From a virus, in IMG/VR virus record IMGVR_UViG_3300047334_000146, positions 1-21,606 of that record: a stretch of DNA of 21,606 nt; one strand, written 5' to 3'. Numbering within the stretch: position 1 is the first letter of the stretch; every line of letters starts with the position of its first letter. Shown one piece after another: positions 21,604 to 21,606 of the stretch. The translations under genes were made by a program, and so were the position numbers. The notes beneath the pieces are model-generated. The model had not been told where the DNA came from, made no database searches, and saw only the letters and a program-made list of their open reading frames with translations.

Positions 21604-21606
21604 GGC

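Overview
The window is one long, tightly packed block of bacteriophage structural genes, all on the minus strand, so it is transcribed from position 21606 down to 1. It is GC-rich. Codons in the real frames end mostly in G or C, and start and stop codons commonly overlap (TGATG, TGACATG). Base composition and the flavour of the proteins suggest a prophage or phage of an alphaproteobacterium, perhaps Acetobacteraceae/Rhodospirillales, but no host gene is present to prove it. A tail sheath, a tail tube and a P2/Mu-type baseplate set show a contractile-tailed (myovirus) particle. A major capsid gene argues for a true phage rather than a headless tailocin. Portal, terminase, integrase and recognisable lysis genes are not in the window.

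Layout in order of transcription. (1) Head and neck, 21603-17639: a 53-residue unknown protein, a 399-base leader with a 22-bp tandem repeat, the major capsid protein, three probable neck/connector proteins and a 52-residue protein of unknown role. (2) Tail shaft, 17635-13778: tail sheath; a 206-base gap with five 24-bp repeats; tail tube; a tail-assembly chaperone pair made by a predicted -1 ribosomal frameshift (slippery GGGAAAC directly before the stop, with an internal Shine-Dalgarno 10 nt upstream); and an unusual Ala/Gly/Pro-rich protein in the tape-measure position. (3) Baseplate, 13774-9275: gpN-like hub protein, LysM protein (gpX-like), gpD-like hub, gpV-like spike, gp25/gpW-like wedge, gpJ-like wedge and gpI-like wedge. 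(4) Host-recognition genes, 9065-2500: a glycine-rich tail fibre preceded by a 17-bp polypurine minisatellite in its leader, a fibre-tail adaptor-like protein, and two beta-helix tailspikes that share an N-terminal module. (5) End of the operon, 2485-1: a coiled-coil single-pass membrane protein, a small protein with a Sec signal peptide, and the start of a signal-peptide-bearing SGNH/GDSL hydrolase that runs off the window.

Together these genes would build the head, join it to a contractile tail, assemble the baseplate and display at least three different receptor-binding or depolymerase-type proteins. The most interesting items are the frameshift cassette, the repeat arrays that occupy all three sizeable non-coding gaps, the two tandem tailspikes with a shared anchor, the cysteine-rich beta-helix, and the two predicted exported proteins (one a probable esterase) at the end of a tail operon.
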